64,000 nucleotides of DNA from the NCBI RefSeq assembly GCF_030373445.1, contig NZ_JAUCYU010000002.1:496001-560000 (forward strand), given 5' to 3'. The stretch is from Roseovarius sp. Its GTDB lineage: Bacteria; Pseudomonadota; Alphaproteobacteria; Rhodobacterales; Rhodobacteraceae. A program made the position numbers and the translations under genes. Of the stretch, positions 1 through 8,263 are shown one piece after another. The first letter of the stretch is position 1. Each line of letters opens with the position of its first letter. The notes under the pieces are model-generated. The model was not told the DNA's origin. It saw nothing but the letters and a program-made list of their open reading frames with translations, and searched no databases.

Positions 1-503
1 TTGCGGCGGTACTGCTTGTCAAACCCATCGGGGTGTCGACGCAGTTCGTCATTTTCGACGCGATGATCGGGGATGTCGCCAACCCGGACCTGATCACGCA
101 GACGGACGAGGGCTATGCCTCGACCAACGCCTACCTGGCCAAGTCGGGCGCCAAATACGCCAAGAACGCGGCCAACCCGCTGAACTACAGCTTCGTCTTC
201 GTGCTGGCGATGATGGCCGGGGCGGCGGGCTCGGCGCTGCTGCGCGGCGGGATCGGGCGCGAGGAGCGCCGGTTGCCGGCGATCTGGAAAGCCAATTTCG
301 GGGATACGCCGTGGAAGCGCTATGCCGTGGCCTTCGCCGGCGGGTTCATCGTGCTTTACGGCGCGAGGCTGGCCGGGGGGTGCACCTCGGGGCACATGAT
401 GTCGGGGATGATGCAGACATCGCTCTCGGGCTACATCTTCGCTGCCGGCGCCTTTCTCGCCGCGATCCCCGTTTCCATGATGATGTACAGCAAGGAGGGC
501 TGA
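1..503 (+). CDS. YeeE/YedE-type sulfur-compound permease, first half (5' truncated)
   Basis: Integral inner-membrane protein of the YeeE/YedE (sulfur transport) family, expected to move a small sulfur compound such as thiosulfate. The frame stays open to the window edge, and the residues before the GTG at 33 are hydrophobic (AAVLLVKPIG), so the true start lies upstream. Visible parts are a membrane segment near FVFVLAMMAGAAGSALL and the hallmark Cys motif GGCTSGHMMSG close to the C-terminus. The stop is three bases before the next gene's ATG, so the two are translationally linked and probably form one split transporter. The substrate cannot be read from the sequence. Confidence 0.85.
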   Translation, partial: AAVLLVKPIGVSTQFVIFDAMIGDVANPDLITQTDEGYASTNAYLAKSGAKYAKNAANPLNYSFVFVLAMMAGAAGSALLRGGIGREERRLPAIWKANFGDTPWKRYAVAFAGGFIVLYGARLAGGCTSGHMMSGMMQTSLSGYIFAAGAFLAAIPVSMMMYSKEG

Positions 504-506
504 GCC

Positions 507-1085
507 ATGAGTACCATCATTTTTGCCATCGTGATCGGTGCGGCGTTCGGGGCCGTGCTTGACCGGATCGGGGCGACGAACCCCAACTGGATCGGGAAGA
601 TGCTGTCGCTGAAGCATCTGCACCTGATGAAGACCATCCTGCTGGCCATCGGCACGGGCTCTGTCCTGATGTTCGCGGGCCAGATGGCCGGGCTGGTCGA
701 TGTGGGCCACATGGATGTGAAGACGGTTTATACCGGCGTCTTCATCGGTGGGCTGATGCTGGGCGCGGGCTGGGCCGCGGCGGGCTATTGCCCGGGCACC
801 GGCGTTGCGGCGGCGGCCACGGGGCGGCGGGATGCGCTGTTCTTCGTGGCGGGCGGGTTGCTGGGGGCTGCGGCCTACATGGTGACCTATCCGGCGTGGG
901 AGGCCTGGGGCCTGCTGGAGGGCGCCAAGCTGACGCTGGGGACGGTGCCGGATGCCGGTTATGACGGGCTGATCGGGCTGCGCGGCGATGTGCTGGGCAT
1001 CCTTCTGGGGCTCGGGTTCATCGCCGTTGCCTTTGTCCTCCCGGAGCGTCCCCTGGGCAGGACCGCGCGTGTCGCGGCCGAGTGA
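507..1085 (+). CDS. YeeE/YedE-family (DUF6691-type) permease, second half
   Basis: 192-residue membrane protein, partner of the preceding gene. It has several hydrophobic helices (for example TIIFAIVIGAAFGAVL at the N-terminus and GILLGLGFIAVAFVLPE at the C-terminus) and the second family Cys motif, AGYCPGTGVAAAATGRRD, at mid-length. Such half-size pairs are known in alphaproteobacteria, often near sulfur-oxidation or persulfide-response genes, and are thought to act in uptake or efflux of sulfur compounds. No regulator gene of that kind is visible here because the upstream side is outside the window. Confidence 0.85.
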   Translation: MSTIIFAIVIGAAFGAVLDRIGATNPNWIGKMLSLKHLHLMKTILLAIGTGSVLMFAGQMAGLVDVGHMDVKTVYTGVFIGGLMLGAGWAAAGYCPGTGVAAAATGRRDALFFVAGGLLGAAAYMVTYPAWEAWGLLEGAKLTLGTVPDAGYDGLIGLRGDVLGILLGLGFIAVAFVLPERPLGRTARVAAE

Positions 1086-1107
1086 GGGCTGCGGCGTTCG
1101 CCAAGGG

Positions 1108-1131
1108 CGGCCGTCCCGAAAGGGGCGGCCG
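1108..1131 (+). terminator. GC-rich stem-loop after the YeeE pair
   Basis: Arms CGGCCGTCCC and GGGGCGGCCG face each other across a GAAA loop, starting 22 bases after the permease stop. There is no clean T-run behind it, so it may only protect the mRNA 3' end; the stronger terminator lies at 1184. Confidence 0.5.
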
Positions 1132-1183
1132 TTCCGGGGGCAAGGCGCTTGGAGGATAAGGTGCCATGGGTCTTGCGTTGGCG

Positions 1184-1212
1184 CCCTCGCAGGAAACTGC
1201 GGGGGTGTTTTT
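1184..1212 (+). terminator. Rho-independent terminator
   Basis: Nine-base arms CCCTCGCAG and CTGCGGGGG with a GAAA loop, followed by TGTTTTT. This is a classic intrinsic terminator on the plus strand, about 100 bases downstream of the permease pair, and it probably ends that transcript. Confidence 0.75.
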
Positions 1213-1273
1213 GTCTGGAATGTTGGCTGTGCGGGGCGGTGCGGACGTTGAAACCCCAGGATCGAGGCTCCGC

Positions 1274-1984
1274 TTATGCGGAAGGCTGAGGTTCAAACGG
1301 TATCGCGCCGCGTTCGAGTAGCGTTTCCCTAAGTTCTTCTGCAAACCTGTGCGCAAAGGCTTCGCGTTCTGAAGTTGGTTTGGAAAAGTAGAGACTGTCC
1401 GCGACATCCTGATCGAGGTCGAGCGCCGATTGGTGATCAAGAACCTTTTGATGATAGTCAGCCAGGTGCCCAAGCTCGTGCAGGAAAGTACGATAGAGTA
1501 TCGTGTTCCGCACCGCTTCTTCGGTCTGCTTTGCCACTTGGTATCGCTTGGTTTCGACAAAGACGTGCCCGTCGCGAAGGAGACGTTCATACTCTGCGCG
1601 GTCATCCAAAGTCATTCGTTTTGACCATTTTAGCGGCGATCCCAGTTCTTGAGCTTCTACGACAATTGCCGTTCCGTGCTGCTCAGCAAATTCTGCGCAA
1701 TACAGAAAACGGCCCCAAACCGGGTTTTGCTGATGTTGCTTTCTGGTGGGTTGTCGAAACGCGACTATGTCCGGAAAAGCTGGGACAAGGCTGGAAACGA
1801 CTGTCAGCAATTTAGCAACGTCCGCGGGTGAACATCCGTAAGAGAACCCTTTGCGGGGTGTCTCGTAGAGAAACTTCATTTTGCATTCGCCGAACGTGAC
1901 ATTCTCAACACGAGGCGTCTCGAGCCGTTCAAAGTGGAGCGTGTAGTTCCCGTGCTTGTCCACCCAGCTTTCTGGTATTCGCAT
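1274..1984 (-). CDS. Orphan HELGH zinc-metallopeptidase-like protein
   Basis: Hypothetical protein of 236 residues from ATG 1984. The C-terminal half carries FLHELGHLADY, the HExxH zinc motif of gluzincin peptidases, and about 40 residues later SEREAFAHRFAEEL, whose first glutamates could give the third zinc ligand, as in ImmA/IrrE-type proteins. No signal peptide or membrane helix is seen. The N-terminal part resembles nothing I recognise. Base composition is clearly less GC-rich than both neighbours, it stands alone on the minus strand, and plus-strand terminators lie on both sides, all suggesting acquisition. The start is uncertain: a TTG at 2062 is preceded by GGAGGA, and an ATG lies at 2113 in the same frame. 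Confidence 0.65.
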   Translation of the reverse strand: MRIPESWVDKHGNYTLHFERLETPRVENVTFGECKMKFLYETPRKGFSYGCSPADVAKLLTVVSSLVPAFPDIVAFRQPTRKQHQQNPVWGRFLYCAEFAEQHGTAIVVEAQELGSPLKWSKRMTLDDRAEYERLLRDGHVFVETKRYQVAKQTEEAVRNTILYRTFLHELGHLADYHQKVLDHQSALDLDQDVADSLYFSKPTSEREAFAHRFAEELRETLLERGAIPFEPQPSA

Positions 1985-2371
1985 GTCGTTGGACTTGGAA
2001 AACCCTGACGCCTTGGTTCCAATTCTTCTGTTTCGACGCTCTGGTCGCCAAACGCCCGTCAAGAAAACGTCCTCCGAACTTATTGAACAGGACGTTAGAG
2101 AAGCCTGTGGCATGTTTCAATTTGGCCTTTGCCGATTTGCGGATGCAAGGTCGGCACTGCTGGACGAGGCCGCAATTCCTTGCCGACGGTCAAATGCCGC
2201 GTAGGCGTTTCGTGGTCATGTCCATGAAGGGCCAGGCGGCCATTGCGGCGAGGCGGCCGATCTCCGTGCTGCGGGGCCTCCGGCAAGGGGCCTGTCCCGG
2301 AAGGGTCGGGCGTTTTTCATTGTACCCCGCTGGCCGCGTCTCCATATTGGGCCCGCTGGAAGGAGGCTCTC
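1985..2371. other. Intergenic stretch between metallopeptidase and xdhC
   Basis: About 390 bases without a convincing gene. The minus-strand frame of the metallopeptidase stays open here to 2113, so part may be its N-terminus. From about 2180 the composition returns to the high GC of the chromosome. It ends with a plus-strand terminator at 2290 and the xdhC ribosome binding site AGGAGG at 2361. Confidence 0.6.
2290..2317 (+). terminator. Rho-independent terminator upstream of xdhC
   Basis: Arms GCCTGTCCC and GGGTCGGGC (T-T mismatch inside) around a GGAA loop, followed by TTTTT at 2313-2317. No plus-strand gene lies directly before it, so it may be the original downstream end of an older transcription unit. 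Confidence 0.65.
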
Positions 2372-3337
2372 ATGGACCGCTTCGACACCATTCCCGAAAC
2401 CGCGCTGGCCTGGCACCGGGAGGGCAAGGGCGCGGCGCTTGCGACCGTGGTCGAGACATGGGGCAGCGCCCCGCGCCGGGTGGGCAGCCAGCTGGCGATT
2501 TCCGGGGCGGGCGAGATCGAGGGGTCGGTTTCGGGCGGTTGCGTCGAGGGGGCGGTGGTGGCGGAAGCCATTGACGCCATCGAGGAAGGCAAGCCGGTGA
2601 TGCTGGAATACGGGGTGAGCGATGGCGATGCGTTTGCCGTGGGGCTGGCCTGTGGCGGGACGATCCGGGTTCTGGTGGAGCCCATCGGCAGCGTCATGCC
2701 CGAACAGGTGCTGGAAGACCTGACCATTGCCCGCGACGGGCGGGTGCCGGTGGCCTATGTGACGGGGCTGGACGCCGAGCGCCGGCTGGTCCGGGACGGG
2801 TATGAAGACCGGTTCCGGATGGATCGGTCGGGGTTCGAGGAGGATGGCGAGACCTTCGTGGCGATTCACAACCCGCCGCTCAGGCTGATCATCGTCGGCG
2901 CCGTGCACATCGCGCAGGCGCTGGTGCCGATGGCGCGGATTGCCGGGTATGACCCGCTGCTGATCGACCCGCGGGAAAGCTTCGCCAGTGCCGAGCGGTT
3001 TCCGGGCGAGACGGTGCTGCACGAGTGGCCGGACGAGGGGGTGCGGGCCTTCGGCCTCGACCAGCGGACGGCGCTGGTGCTGCTGACCCATGATCCGAAG
3101 CTGGATGATCCGGCGCTGGAGGAGGCGCTGAGGTCGGACGTGTTCTATATCGGGGCGCTGGGGTCGACGCGGACCCATGCGAAGCGGGTGGAGCGGATGA
3201 AGGAGCGGGGCTTGAGCGACGAGCAGATCGCGCGGATCCACGGGCCGATCGGCCTCGATATCGGGGCGGCGGGGCCGTCGGAGATTGCCGTGGCGATCCT
3301 GGCGCAGATGACCCAGGTGCTGAGGCAGGGCGGATGA
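2372..3337 (+). CDS. XdhC/CoxI-family molybdoenzyme maturation factor
   Basis: 321-residue cytoplasmic protein of the XdhC/CoxI family. These bind molybdenum cofactor and help sulfurate and insert it into xanthine-dehydrogenase-type enzymes. The N-terminal XdhC domain shows TVVETWGSAPRRVGSQL and SVSGGCVEGAV; the C-terminal Rossmann-like domain starts at LRLIIVGAVHIAQAL and ends with the typical IGLDIGAAGPSEIAVAILAQ. The ATG at 2372 is chosen because AGGAGG lies at 2361; the frame is open further upstream without another good start. It overlaps the next gene by four bases (ATGA) and lies a few kilobases before coxSLM, its likely client. Confidence 0.93.
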   Translation: MDRFDTIPETALAWHREGKGAALATVVETWGSAPRRVGSQLAISGAGEIEGSVSGGCVEGAVVAEAIDAIEEGKPVMLEYGVSDGDAFAVGLACGGTIRVLVEPIGSVMPEQVLEDLTIARDGRVPVAYVTGLDAERRLVRDGYEDRFRMDRSGFEEDGETFVAIHNPPLRLIIVGAVHIAQALVPMARIAGYDPLLIDPRESFASAERFPGETVLHEWPDEGVRAFGLDQRTALVLLTHDPKLDDPALEEALRSDVFYIGALGSTRTHAKRVERMKERGLSDEQIARIHGPIGLDIGAAGPSEIAVAILAQMTQVLRQGG

Positions 3338-4329
3338 AGTTCGGCACGGTGCCCGTGGCGGAGGCGGCGGGCGCGATGCTGGCCCATTCGCTGAAGCTGC
3401 CCGGGGGGCGGCTGAAGAAGGGGCATGTGCTGGGGGCGGCGGACCTTGGCAAACTGGCGGAGGCCGGGATTGCCGAGGTGACGGTGGCGCGGCCCGATGC
3501 GGGGGACCTGTCGGAAAATGACGCGGCGGAGATGCTGGCGGGGGCGATCCATGACGGGGCAGAGGGGCTGCATTTGAGTGCGCCGTTCACCGGCCGGGTG
3601 AACCTTGTGGCCGATGGCCCGGGGGTGGTGTTGCTGGAGGCGGAACGGATCAACGCGGCGAATGCGGTGGACCCGATGATCACGGTGGCGACGGTGCCAC
3701 CCTATCGGCAGATCCACGCGGGCGGCATGGTGGCGACGGTGAAGATCATCTCTTACGCCGTGGCGGAAAGCGCCGTGCGCGAGGCGGCGGAGGCGGCGCG
3801 CGGGGCGATCCGGCTGGCGGAGCCGGCCTTCGAGGATGCGACGCTGATATTGACGGATATTCCGGGCGGGCCGGGGGAGAAGGGTGTCGAGGCGATCGAG
3901 GCGCGGTTGTCGGGGCTGGGCATGGTGCTGGCCGAGACGGTGAGCGTGGCGCATGACGAGGATGCGCTAGCGGAGGCGTTGACGGCGGCGAAGGGCGGGA
4001 TCGTGCTGGTGCTGACCGGGTCGGCCACGTCGGACCCGGAGGATACGGCGCCGGCCGCGCTGCGGCTGGCCGGGGGTCGGGTGGAGCGGTTCGGGATGCC
4101 GGTCGATCCGGGGAACCTGTTGTTTCTTGGCGATCTGAAGGGCAAGCCGGTGATCGGGCTGCCGAACAGCGCGCGGTCGCCGGTGCTGCACGGGGCCGAC
4201 TGGGTGCTGTCGCGGGTGGCCTGCGGGATCGCGGTGACGAGCGCGGATATCGCGGCGATGGGGGTGGGCGGTTTGCTGAAGGAAATTCCGACCCGGCCGC
4301 AGCCGCGCCAGCGCAAGCCGGCCGGGTAA
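3334..4329 (+). CDS. Molybdopterin-binding (MoeA/CinA-like) protein
   Basis: 331 residues with a molybdopterin-binding MoCF fold in the C-terminal half: LILTDIPGGPGEKGVEAIEARL, the GGIVLVLTGSATSDPEDTAPAAL segment and GLPNSARSPVLHGADWVL. The N-terminal part (FGTVPVAEAAGAMLAHSLKL) matches the start of MoeA-like proteins found beside xdhC. It probably takes part in the last steps of cofactor delivery to the downstream CO-dehydrogenase-type enzyme. It starts inside the xdhC stop (ATGA), so translation is coupled. It is not a full MoeA, which is encoded separately at 48386. Confidence 0.85.
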   Translation: MKFGTVPVAEAAGAMLAHSLKLPGGRLKKGHVLGAADLGKLAEAGIAEVTVARPDAGDLSENDAAEMLAGAIHDGAEGLHLSAPFTGRVNLVADGPGVVLLEAERINAANAVDPMITVATVPPYRQIHAGGMVATVKIISYAVAESAVREAAEAARGAIRLAEPAFEDATLILTDIPGGPGEKGVEAIEARLSGLGMVLAETVSVAHDEDALAEALTAAKGGIVLVLTGSATSDPEDTAPAALRLAGGRVERFGMPVDPGNLLFLGDLKGKPVIGLPNSARSPVLHGADWVLSRVACGIAVTSADIAAMGVGGLLKEIPTRPQPRQRKPAG

Positions 4330-4376
4330 GGCGGAGCGGTCAGGCGGGCCGGGCGGCGGACCGCCCGGCGCCGGGA

Positions 4377-4805
4377 TCAGGCGACGGCCGCCAGTTTCTC
4401 GAGAATGGACGTCCAGCCCTTGCGGTGGCCTTCGCGCTGGTCTTCGCCGACGAAGCGGACCTGCGTGAGTTTGACATGGGTGCCGCCGGTGCCGGGGGTG
4501 AAGGTGAGCGTGACCTCGCTGTCGTCGCGCGAGGCGTGGCTTTCCCAGGTAAAGACGAGGCGATTTGGCCGGTCGATGAGTTTGTAGGTGCCGGTGTGGG
4601 GCAGGTCCTTGCCGTTGACACGCATCATCACCTCGAAGCGGCCGCCCTCGTGGGCGTCGGAGAAGGCGGTGGGCACGGTAGTGTCGAACGGGCAGATGAA
4701 GCGTTTCATCGTTTCGGGGTCGAGCCAGGCGTCGAATAGTTTCTCGGGGGATGCGTCGATCACGCGTTCGACGGTGAGGGTGAGGTCTTTCTCGGTGGCA
4801 GTCAT
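4377..4805 (-). CDS. SRPBCC/AHSA1-family protein
   Basis: 142-residue single-domain protein of the SRPBCC (START-like, AHSA1) superfamily, which binds hydrophobic ligands or acts as an Hsp90-activator-like fold. It begins LTLTVERVIDASPEKLFDAWLDPETMKRF and ends with the family's VRFVGEDQREGHRKGWTSILEKL. Its ATG overlaps the stop of the ArsR gene (ATGA), giving the common ArsR-SRPBCC pair in which the regulator controls its partner. The ligand is unknown. The frame is open upstream to 4937, but that extension is low complexity and lies inside arsR. Confidence 0.88.
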   Translation of the reverse strand: MTATEKDLTLTVERVIDASPEKLFDAWLDPETMKRFICPFDTTVPTAFSDAHEGGRFEVMMRVNGKDLPHTGTYKLIDRPNRLVFTWESHASRDDSEVTLTFTPGTGGTHVKLTQVRFVGEDQREGHRKGWTSILEKLAAVA

Positions 4806-5143
4806 GTGTCGTCCTTTCCGGTGAGCAGGGTGTCGAGCGCCTCCAGCCGGAGGGCCCAGATCGAACGGAGGTCGCGGAACCAGCGGTCGACCAGGGCGAG
4901 TTCCTCTGTGCGTATCTCGATCAGGTGCTCGCGCCATTCGGTGCGGCGCGTGGCAAGCCCGGCCGCCTCGAGCACCTTGATGTGCTTGGAGACGGAATTG
5001 AGGCTCATGTCGAAATGCCCGGCGATGTCGGTGACCCGGAGCGGACCTTCCTGCGCCAGAAGCGTCAGGATGGCCCGGCGGGTGGGGTCGCCGGCGGCCT
5101 TGAAGATCTCGGTCAGTCGTTGGTGCGATTCTTGTTCAACCAT
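4802..5143 (-). CDS. ArsR-family winged-helix transcriptional regulator
   Basis: 113-residue ArsR/SmtB-type repressor. It has the helix-turn-helix GPLRVTDIAGHFDMSLNSVSKHIKVLEAAGL and the common DPTRRAILTLLAQ start. No metal-binding Cys pair is present, so this belongs to the non-metal ArsR group that travels with SRPBCC proteins. It likely represses its own two-gene operon. Two near-identical direct repeats lie at the start codon and 38 bases upstream, a plausible operator. The pair separates the xdhC/moeA-like genes from coxSLM and is transcribed away from them. Confidence 0.92.
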   Translation of the reverse strand: MVEQESHQRLTEIFKAAGDPTRRAILTLLAQEGPLRVTDIAGHFDMSLNSVSKHIKVLEAAGLATRRTEWREHLIEIRTEELALVDRWFRDLRSIWALRLEALDTLLTGKDDT

Positions 5144-5195
5144 ATGGGTGAATAACCCGTCAGCCTCTATCAGTCAACCCATTGGGTGAATGATT
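5138..5195 (-). promoter_or_regulatory. Candidate ArsR operator: two direct repeats
   Basis: CAACCATATGGGTGAATAA (from 5138) and CAACCCATTGGGTGAATGA (from 5175) are near-identical copies sharing GGGTGAAT. The first spans the arsR start codon and the second sits in its upstream region. Repeats of this spacing in front of a self-regulated repressor are usually its binding sites; this is inference. Confidence 0.5.
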
Positions 5196-5324
5196 GAGCC
5201 CGGGCCCGTCGCCCGCAATCGTCGGCAGGCGGGCGCGAGTGCACAAAAAACGTTCTTCTCAAGCGGGGGGCCGCGTGTTTAACTCCAACCTGTCGATTGC
5301 AAAAACATTTTTGGGAGGAGCCAG

Positions 5325-5810
5325 ATGCCACAGGTCAGCATGACCGTGAACGGCAAGCCAGCGACCGGAGAGATCGAAGGCCGCACGCTGCTTGTCGAAT
5401 TCCTGAGGGAGAGCCTGCACCTGACCGGCACGCATGTGGGCTGTGACACCAGCCAGTGCGGCGCCTGCGTGGTGCATGTGGATGGGCGCGACGTGAAGGC
5501 CTGCACCATCTTCGCCGCCGAATGCGAGGGCGCGGAGGTGACCACGATCGAGGGGATGGCCGCGGATGACGGCACGCTGAACAAGGTGCAGCAGGCGTTC
5601 CAGGATCACCACGGGTTGCAATGCGGGTTCTGCACGCCGGGCATGGTGATGACGGCGGCGGCGCTGCTGGAGAAGAACCCGAACCCGAGCGAGGAGGAGA
5701 TTCGCTCGTACCTGCAGGGGAATATCTGCCGGTGCACCGGGTATCACAACATCGTCAAGGCGATCATGGCCGCGGCCGGCCAGGATACGTCAAAGATCGC
5801 CGCCGAGTAG
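5325..5810 (+). CDS. coxS: Form II carbon-monoxide-dehydrogenase-type small subunit (2Fe-2S)
   Basis: 161-residue iron-sulfur subunit of a xanthine-oxidase-family molybdenum hydroxylase. The N-terminal plant-ferredoxin-type cluster is CDTSQCGAC with a further Cys near residue 60; the C-terminal cluster is formed by CGFCTPGM and [12 protein letters not shown]. It passes electrons from the molybdenum site in CoxL to FAD in CoxM. The ATG at 5325 follows GGGAGG. Gene order S-L-M is that of form II loci, whose physiological substrate is often not CO. Confidence 0.95.
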   Translation: MPQVSMTVNGKPATGEIEGRTLLVEFLRESLHLTGTHVGCDTSQCGACVVHVDGRDVKACTIFAAECEGAEVTTIEGMAADDGTLNKVQQAFQDHHGLQCGFCTPGMVMTAAALLEKNPNPSEEEIRSYLQGNICRCTGYHNIVKAIMAAAGQDTSKIAAE

Positions 5811-5816
5811 GGCGGG

Positions 5817-5849
5817 CTCGTCGCGCCTTGCGGCGCGCCTCGTGACGAG
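5817..5849 (+). other. Stem-loop between coxS and coxL
   Basis: CTCGTC at 5817 pairs with GACGAG at 5844, enclosing an inner GCGCC/GGCGC hairpin. No T-run follows. It sits a few bases after the coxS stop and could stabilise the upstream message or set the subunit ratio; this is inference. Confidence 0.45.
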
Positions 5850-5885
5850 GACGGACGGGTTTCAGTTATTCAGGGAGGACAGATC

Positions 5886-8249
5886 ATGCCCAAGGATGGC
5901 GGCATAGGCGACGCGACGAAGCGGCGCGAGGACGTAAGGTTCCTGTCGGGAACCGGGAATTACACCGATGATATCAACGTGGCCGGTCAGGCCTATGTGC
6001 ATTTCCTGCGCTCGGACGTGGCGCATGGGAAGATCACCGGGCTCGATACGGCGGCGGCGGAGGGGATGCCCGGCGTGCTGCGCATTTTCACCGGCAAGGA
6101 TTTCGAGGGCGTGGGCGGCATTCCCTGCGGCTGGCAGGTGACCGACAAGCATGGCGAGCCGATGCAGGAGCCGGCGCACCCGGTTCTGGCGCAGGGCAAG
6201 GTACGGCATGTGGGCGACCCGATCGCCGCCGTGGTGGCCGAGACGCGCGAGCAGGCAAGGGATGCGGCCGAGGCGATCGAGGTCGATATCGAGGACCTGC
6301 CGGCGGTCATGGACATGAAGGCGGCCTTGGAGGACGGCGCGCCGAAGGTGCATGACGACCTGTCGTCGAACCTGTGTTTCGACTGGGGCTTCGTGGAGGA
6401 CAACAAGGCGGCGACCGATGCGGCGTTCGAAAGCGCCGCGCATGTCACCACGCTGGAGCTGGTGAACCAGCGGCTTGTGGCGAACCCGATGGAGCCGCGG
6501 GTGGCCGTGGGCGCCTATAACCGGGCGGGCGACGATTACACGCTGTATACCACCAGCCAGAACCCGCACGTGATCCGCCTTCTGATGGGGGCCTTCGTGC
6601 TGGGCATTCCCGAGCACAAGCTTACGGTGATTGCGCCGGATGTGGGCGGGGGCTTTGGTTCGAAGATCTATCACTATGCGGAAGAAGCCTTCGTGACCTT
6701 TGCCGCGAAGGCGATGAATCGCCCCGTGAAGTGGACATCGAGCCGGTCGGAGGCGTTCATTTCCGATGCGCAGGGCCGCGATCACGTGACGAAGATCGAG
6801 CTGGCGCTGGATGCGGAGAACAACTTCACCGCGTTGCGCACCGAGACCTATGCCAACATGGGCGCGTACCTGTCGACCTTTGCGCCCTGTGTGCCGACCT
6901 ATCTGCACGGCACGCTGATGGCCGGCAATTACAAGACGCCGAATATCTACGTGAACGTGAAGGCGGTGTTTACCAACACCGTGCCCGTCGATGCCTATCG
7001 CGGGGCCGGACGGCCGGAGGCGACCTACCAGATCGAGCGCGTCATCGACAAGGCGGCGCGGGAGCTGAAGGTGGACCCGATCGCGCTGCGGCGGCAGAAC
7101 TTCATCACGGAGTTTCCCTATGCCACGCCGGTTGCCGTGGAGTATGACACCGGCGATTACGTGGCGACCATGGACAAGCTGGAAGAGATCGCCGACGTGA
7201 AGGGCTTTGCCGCGAGGCGGGCCGAGAGCGAGAAGAACGGCAAGCTGCGCGGTTTCGGTGTGAACTGCTACATCGAGGCCTGCGGGATTGCGCCGTCGGC
7301 GCTGGTGGGCGCGCTTGGTGCACGGGCGGGGCTGTATGATGCCGCGACCGTCAGGGTGAATGCCACCGGGTCGATCAGCGTGATGGTCGGTGCGCATAGC
7401 CACGGGCAGGGGCACGAGACCGCGTTCCCGCAAGTGGTGGCCGAGATGCTGGGGATCGATCCCGGCATGATCGACATCGTGCATGGCGATACCTCGAAGA
7501 TCCCGTTCGGGATGGGGACGTATGGCTCGCGTAGCCTTGCGGTCTGTGGGTCGGCCATGGTGCGGGCGACCGAGAAGATCATCAACAAGGCCAAGAAGAT
7601 CGCCGCGCACCTGATGGAGGCCAGCGAGGCCGATATCGAGTTCAAGGACGGCCAGTTCAGCGTGGCGGGCACCGACAAGTCGGTGGCCTGGGGCGACGTG
7701 ACGCTGGCGGCCTACGTGCCGCATAACTACCCGCTGGAGGAGATCGAGCCGGGGCTGGAGGAGACGGCGTTCTATGACCCGGCGAACTTCACCTACCCCT
7801 CGGGCGCCTATGCCTGCGAGGTGGAGGTGGACCCCGAGACCGGCAAGGTCACGGTGGAGCGGTTCGCGGCGGCGGACGATTTCGGCAATATCATCAACCC
7901 GATGATCGTCGACGGGCAGGTGCATGGCGGGATCGGCCAGGGCATCGGCCAGGCGCTTCTGGAACAGTGCGTCTATGACGAGAGCGGGCAGTTGCTGACC
8001 GGCTCCTACATGGATTACGCCATGCCGCGCGCCGATGACGTGCCGTTCTACGCGGTCGACCATTCCTGCCAGACGCCGTGCACGCACAACCCGCTGGGGG
8101 TGAAGGGCTGTGGCGAGGCGGGGGCCATCGGCTCGCCGCCCTCGGTGGTCAACGCCGTGATCGACGCCCTGCAATCGGGCGGGCACACTGTCACCCATAT
8201 CGATATGCCGGTCTCGCCCTCGCGGGTCTGGCAGGCGATGCAAGGGTAA
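5886..8249 (+). CDS. coxL: Form II carbon-monoxide-dehydrogenase-type large (molybdenum) subunit
   Basis: 787-residue molybdopterin-binding catalytic subunit. The active-site loop at residues 370-376 reads AYRGAGR, the form II signature; form I CO dehydrogenases have AYRCSFR with the Cu-binding Cys. The catalytic glutamate is E744 in GVKGCGEAGAIGSPPSV. Other family motifs are PDVGGGFGSK and GAHSHGQGHETAFPQVV. Without the active-site Cys it may oxidise another small molecule (aldehyde or N-heterocycle), or CO slowly. The ribosome site GGGAGG lies before ATG 5886. Operon coxSLM. Confidence 0.95.
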   Translation: MPKDGGIGDATKRREDVRFLSGTGNYTDDINVAGQAYVHFLRSDVAHGKITGLDTAAAEGMPGVLRIFTGKDFEGVGGIPCGWQVTDKHGEPMQEPAHPVLAQGKVRHVGDPIAAVVAETREQARDAAEAIEVDIEDLPAVMDMKAALEDGAPKVHDDLSSNLCFDWGFVEDNKAATDAAFESAAHVTTLELVNQRLVANPMEPRVAVGAYNRAGDDYTLYTTSQNPHVIRLLMGAFVLGIPEHKLTVIAPDVGGGFGSKIYHYAEEAFVTFAAKAMNRPVKWTSSRSEAFISDAQGRDHVTKIELALDAENNFTALRTETYANMGAYLSTFAPCVPTYLHGTLMAGNYKTPNIYVNVKAVFTNTVPVDAYRGAGRPEATYQIERVIDKAARELKVDPIALRRQNFITEFPYATPVAVEYDTGDYVATMDKLEEIADVKGFAARRAESEKNGKLRGFGVNCYIEACGIAPSALVGALGARAGLYDAATVRVNATGSISVMVGAHSHGQGHETAFPQVVAEMLGIDPGMIDIVHGDTSKIPFGMGTYGSRSLAVCGSAMVRATEKIINKAKKIAAHLMEASEADIEFKDGQFSVAGTDKSVAWGDVTLAAYVPHNYPLEEIEPGLEETAFYDPANFTYPSGAYACEVEVDPETGKVTVERFAAADDFGNIINPMIVDGQVHGGIGQGIGQALLEQCVYDESGQLLTGSYMDYAMPRADDVPFYAVDHSCQTPCTHNPLGVKGCGEAGAIGSPPSVVNAVIDALQSGGHTVTHIDMPVSPSRVWQAMQG

Positions 8250-8263
8250 GGAGGACGTAACCC

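Noticed and set aside
2083..2574. Plus-strand frame overlapping the xdhC start
   Set aside because: Low-complexity Arg/Gly sequence in another frame; xdhC has a proper ribosome site and domain start at 2372.
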